From Noviherbaspirillum aerium (lineage in GTDB: Bacteria; Pseudomonadota; Gammaproteobacteria; Burkholderiales; Burkholderiaceae_D), in assembly GCF_008929045.1 (NCBI RefSeq), contig NZ_VFAH01000018.1, forward strand, positions 1 through 64,000: a stretch of DNA of 64,000 bases, written 5' to 3'. Under the pieces are notes generated by a model that was given only the letters and a program-made list of their open reading frames with translations, was not told where the DNA came from and did no database searches. A program made the position numbers and the translations under genes. Position 1 is the stretch's first letter. Each line of letters begins with the position of its first letter. Shown here piece by piece: positions 62,924-64,000 of this stretch.

Positions 62924-64000
62924 ATGCCGCAGGTACCCGCATCCAGCGATCCCGTGCACGATGCCCCGAATGATGGCGAGGGCAGGGGCGGTTTCTGGCA
63001 TTTCCGCTCGCCCGTCACGTTTGCACTGACCGTTGCCGGCTTTTTCCTGGCCACTTTCAACATGCGCTTCTGGCAGGAGACGGCGGCCGTCTTCTGGCAG
63101 GGCAGATTGGCGGACCTGCTGTTCCTCGTGCTGCTGCTGCTGGTGCTTCTTTTCGGCTATGCCGCCGCGCTGCTTCTTGTGCCGGGGCGCAGGCTGCTCA
63201 AGGGAGTTGTCGTATTCCTGTTCCCCGTCTGCTCGATGGCGTCCTTCTGCGCGGACAGCTTCGGACTGGCCATCGATCAGGAGATGATCCGCAGCCTCAT
63301 GGAAACCGACCGGCGGGAAGCGGTCGGCCTGTTCAGTCCGCGCCTGCTGTTCTATGCCATCGGTTTCGGCGTGCTGCCCTTGTTCCTGGTGGGACGGGCG
63401 AGCATTGCGCCCATGAGTCCGGGCCGCCATCTGCGGCATCGCGCCGCATTCTTCGGCGGCGGACTGGCGCTGGCCGCGCTGGCCTGGCAGGCGTTTCCCT
63501 CGCACTTCGAGACACTGCAACGCAGCGCGCATCTGCGCTATCTCTCCGTGCCGGGAGCGGCGATTGATGGCACGGCCCGCTTCGCTGCCGAGACCATCGC
63601 CGGCCGGCCGGCCGAAGACATCGCGGAACCGGGCGGCCAGCCCTATCGCCTGACGCAGGCAGGCCCGGCAGCGGGCGGCAAGCCACTGCTGATGTTCCTT
63701 GTGGTCGGAGAGACCGCGCGTCACGCCAACTTCCAGCTCGGCGGATACGCAAGACCCACCAATCCGCGCCTGAGCCGGATCGCCTCTCTCCACTATTTCA
63801 GCCATGTGGTGTCTTGCGGCACCACCACGGCAATTTCGCTGCCCTGCATGTTTTCCCATCTCGGCCGCGAGGAGTTCAGCCTGGCGCAGGCGCGGCGCCA
63901 GGCGAATGTCCTCGACACCCTCGCGAAAGCGGGCATCAGGGTGGAATGGCGTGACAACAACGCCGGCAGCAAGGGCGTGAGCGCGCGCATCAAGACCATC
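62924..64000 (+). CDS. lipid A phosphoethanolamine transferase (EptA/MCR-like), 5' part
   Basis: The first 359 residues of an EptA-type enzyme; it continues beyond the window. An N-terminal membrane domain of about five helices (VTFALTVAGFFLATFNMRFW; LLFLVLLLLVLLFGYAAALL) is followed by the periplasmic phosphotransferase domain. Seen there: FLVVGETARHANFQLGGYAR with a zinc-site Glu, VVSCGTTTAISLPCMFSHLG containing the nucleophilic Thr, and EWRDNNAGSKGV. It would add phosphoethanolamine to lipid A in the inner membrane, and enzymes of this family can affect polymyxin susceptibility. Start at ATG 62924 has only a weak ribosome binding site. Confidence 0.92.
   Translation, partial: MPQVPASSDPVHDAPNDGEGRGGFWHFRSPVTFALTVAGFFLATFNMRFWQETAAVFWQGRLADLLFLVLLLLVLLFGYAAALLLVPGRRLLKGVVVFLFPVCSMASFCADSFGLAIDQEMIRSLMETDRREAVGLFSPRLLFYAIGFGVLPLFLVGRASIAPMSPGRHLRHRAAFFGGGLALAALAWQAFPSHFETLQRSAHLRYLSVPGAAIDGTARFAAETIAGRPAEDIAEPGGQPYRLTQAGPAAGGKPLLMFLVVGETARHANFQLGGYARPTNPRLSRIASLHYFSHVVSCGTTTAISLPCMFSHLGREEFSLAQARRQANVLDTLAKAGIRVEWRDNNAGSKGVSARIKTI

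Noticed and set aside
62918-63859. Minus-strand frame opposite the phosphoethanolamine transferase
   Set aside because: Forward strand encodes a clear EptA-like protein through the same bases.
1-64000. CRISPR array
   Set aside because: No run of regularly spaced direct repeats was found; dispersed repeats are inverted-end elements.

Overview
The window looks like betaproteobacterial DNA, most likely Burkholderiales and close to the Oxalobacteraceae (Herbaspirillum/Noviherbaspirillum-like). The reasons are a fused glucokinase/RpiR-type regulator, a TctDE/TctBA tricarboxylate cluster, a YbfB/YjiJ-type MFS carrier and generally GC-rich coding. This placement is inferred from gene content; I saw no rRNA, tRNA or CRISPR array.

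Layout. 0.6-17.2 kb is ordinary chromosome-like sequence: a PAS-PAS hybrid histidine kinase, a lone receiver protein, DUF72 and DUF4865 proteins, a LysR regulator overlapping a UvrD-like helicase, YbaN, a succinate-semialdehyde-type dehydrogenase, a TonB receptor, a GNAT enzyme, AMP nucleosidase and a threonine/serine dehydratase. 17.3-23.5 kb is a replicon-maintenance module of plasmid or chromid type: a 13-bp inverted repeat, parA, parB, a terminator, a parS-like nested inverted repeat, a winged-helix Rep-like gene and a large tyrosine recombinase whose active site looks degenerate. 23.6-30.8 kb is a decayed mobile zone: IS630 and IS5 fragments, a truncated ParM-like actin gene, a gene-free region of about 0.8 kb with a strong promoter and at least 14 predicted hairpins, a second tyrosine recombinase broken only by an in-frame amber codon, and the 3' end of a PilT-like ATPase. 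30.8-37.3 kb holds DUF488, a GNAT enzyme, an IclR/CoA-transferase/citryl-CoA lyase operon and glk-RpiR. 37.3-38.6 kb is another insertion zone. 39-43.9 kb carries the tctDE/tctBA cluster, with no tctC beside it. 44.1-45.1 kb is an IS630 relic plus repeats. The rest includes LysR, MFS, CsbD, a nucleotide-carrier-like protein, a run of small secreted proteins (51.2-54.0 kb) with an L,D-transpeptidase-like gene, a second-type FtsH, UspA, MFS, a chemoreceptor, an HPP protein and the 5' part of a lipid A phosphoethanolamine transferase.

Across the window I found three families of short non-coding elements with terminal inverted repeats, named here M1, M2 and M3. They lie end to end with one another and with IS relics. 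One M1 copy supplies the stop codon of glk-RpiR.

The observations most worth following up are the structured RNA candidate at 25.4-26.1 kb, the parABS-rep module with its unassigned sites, and the three MITE-like families.
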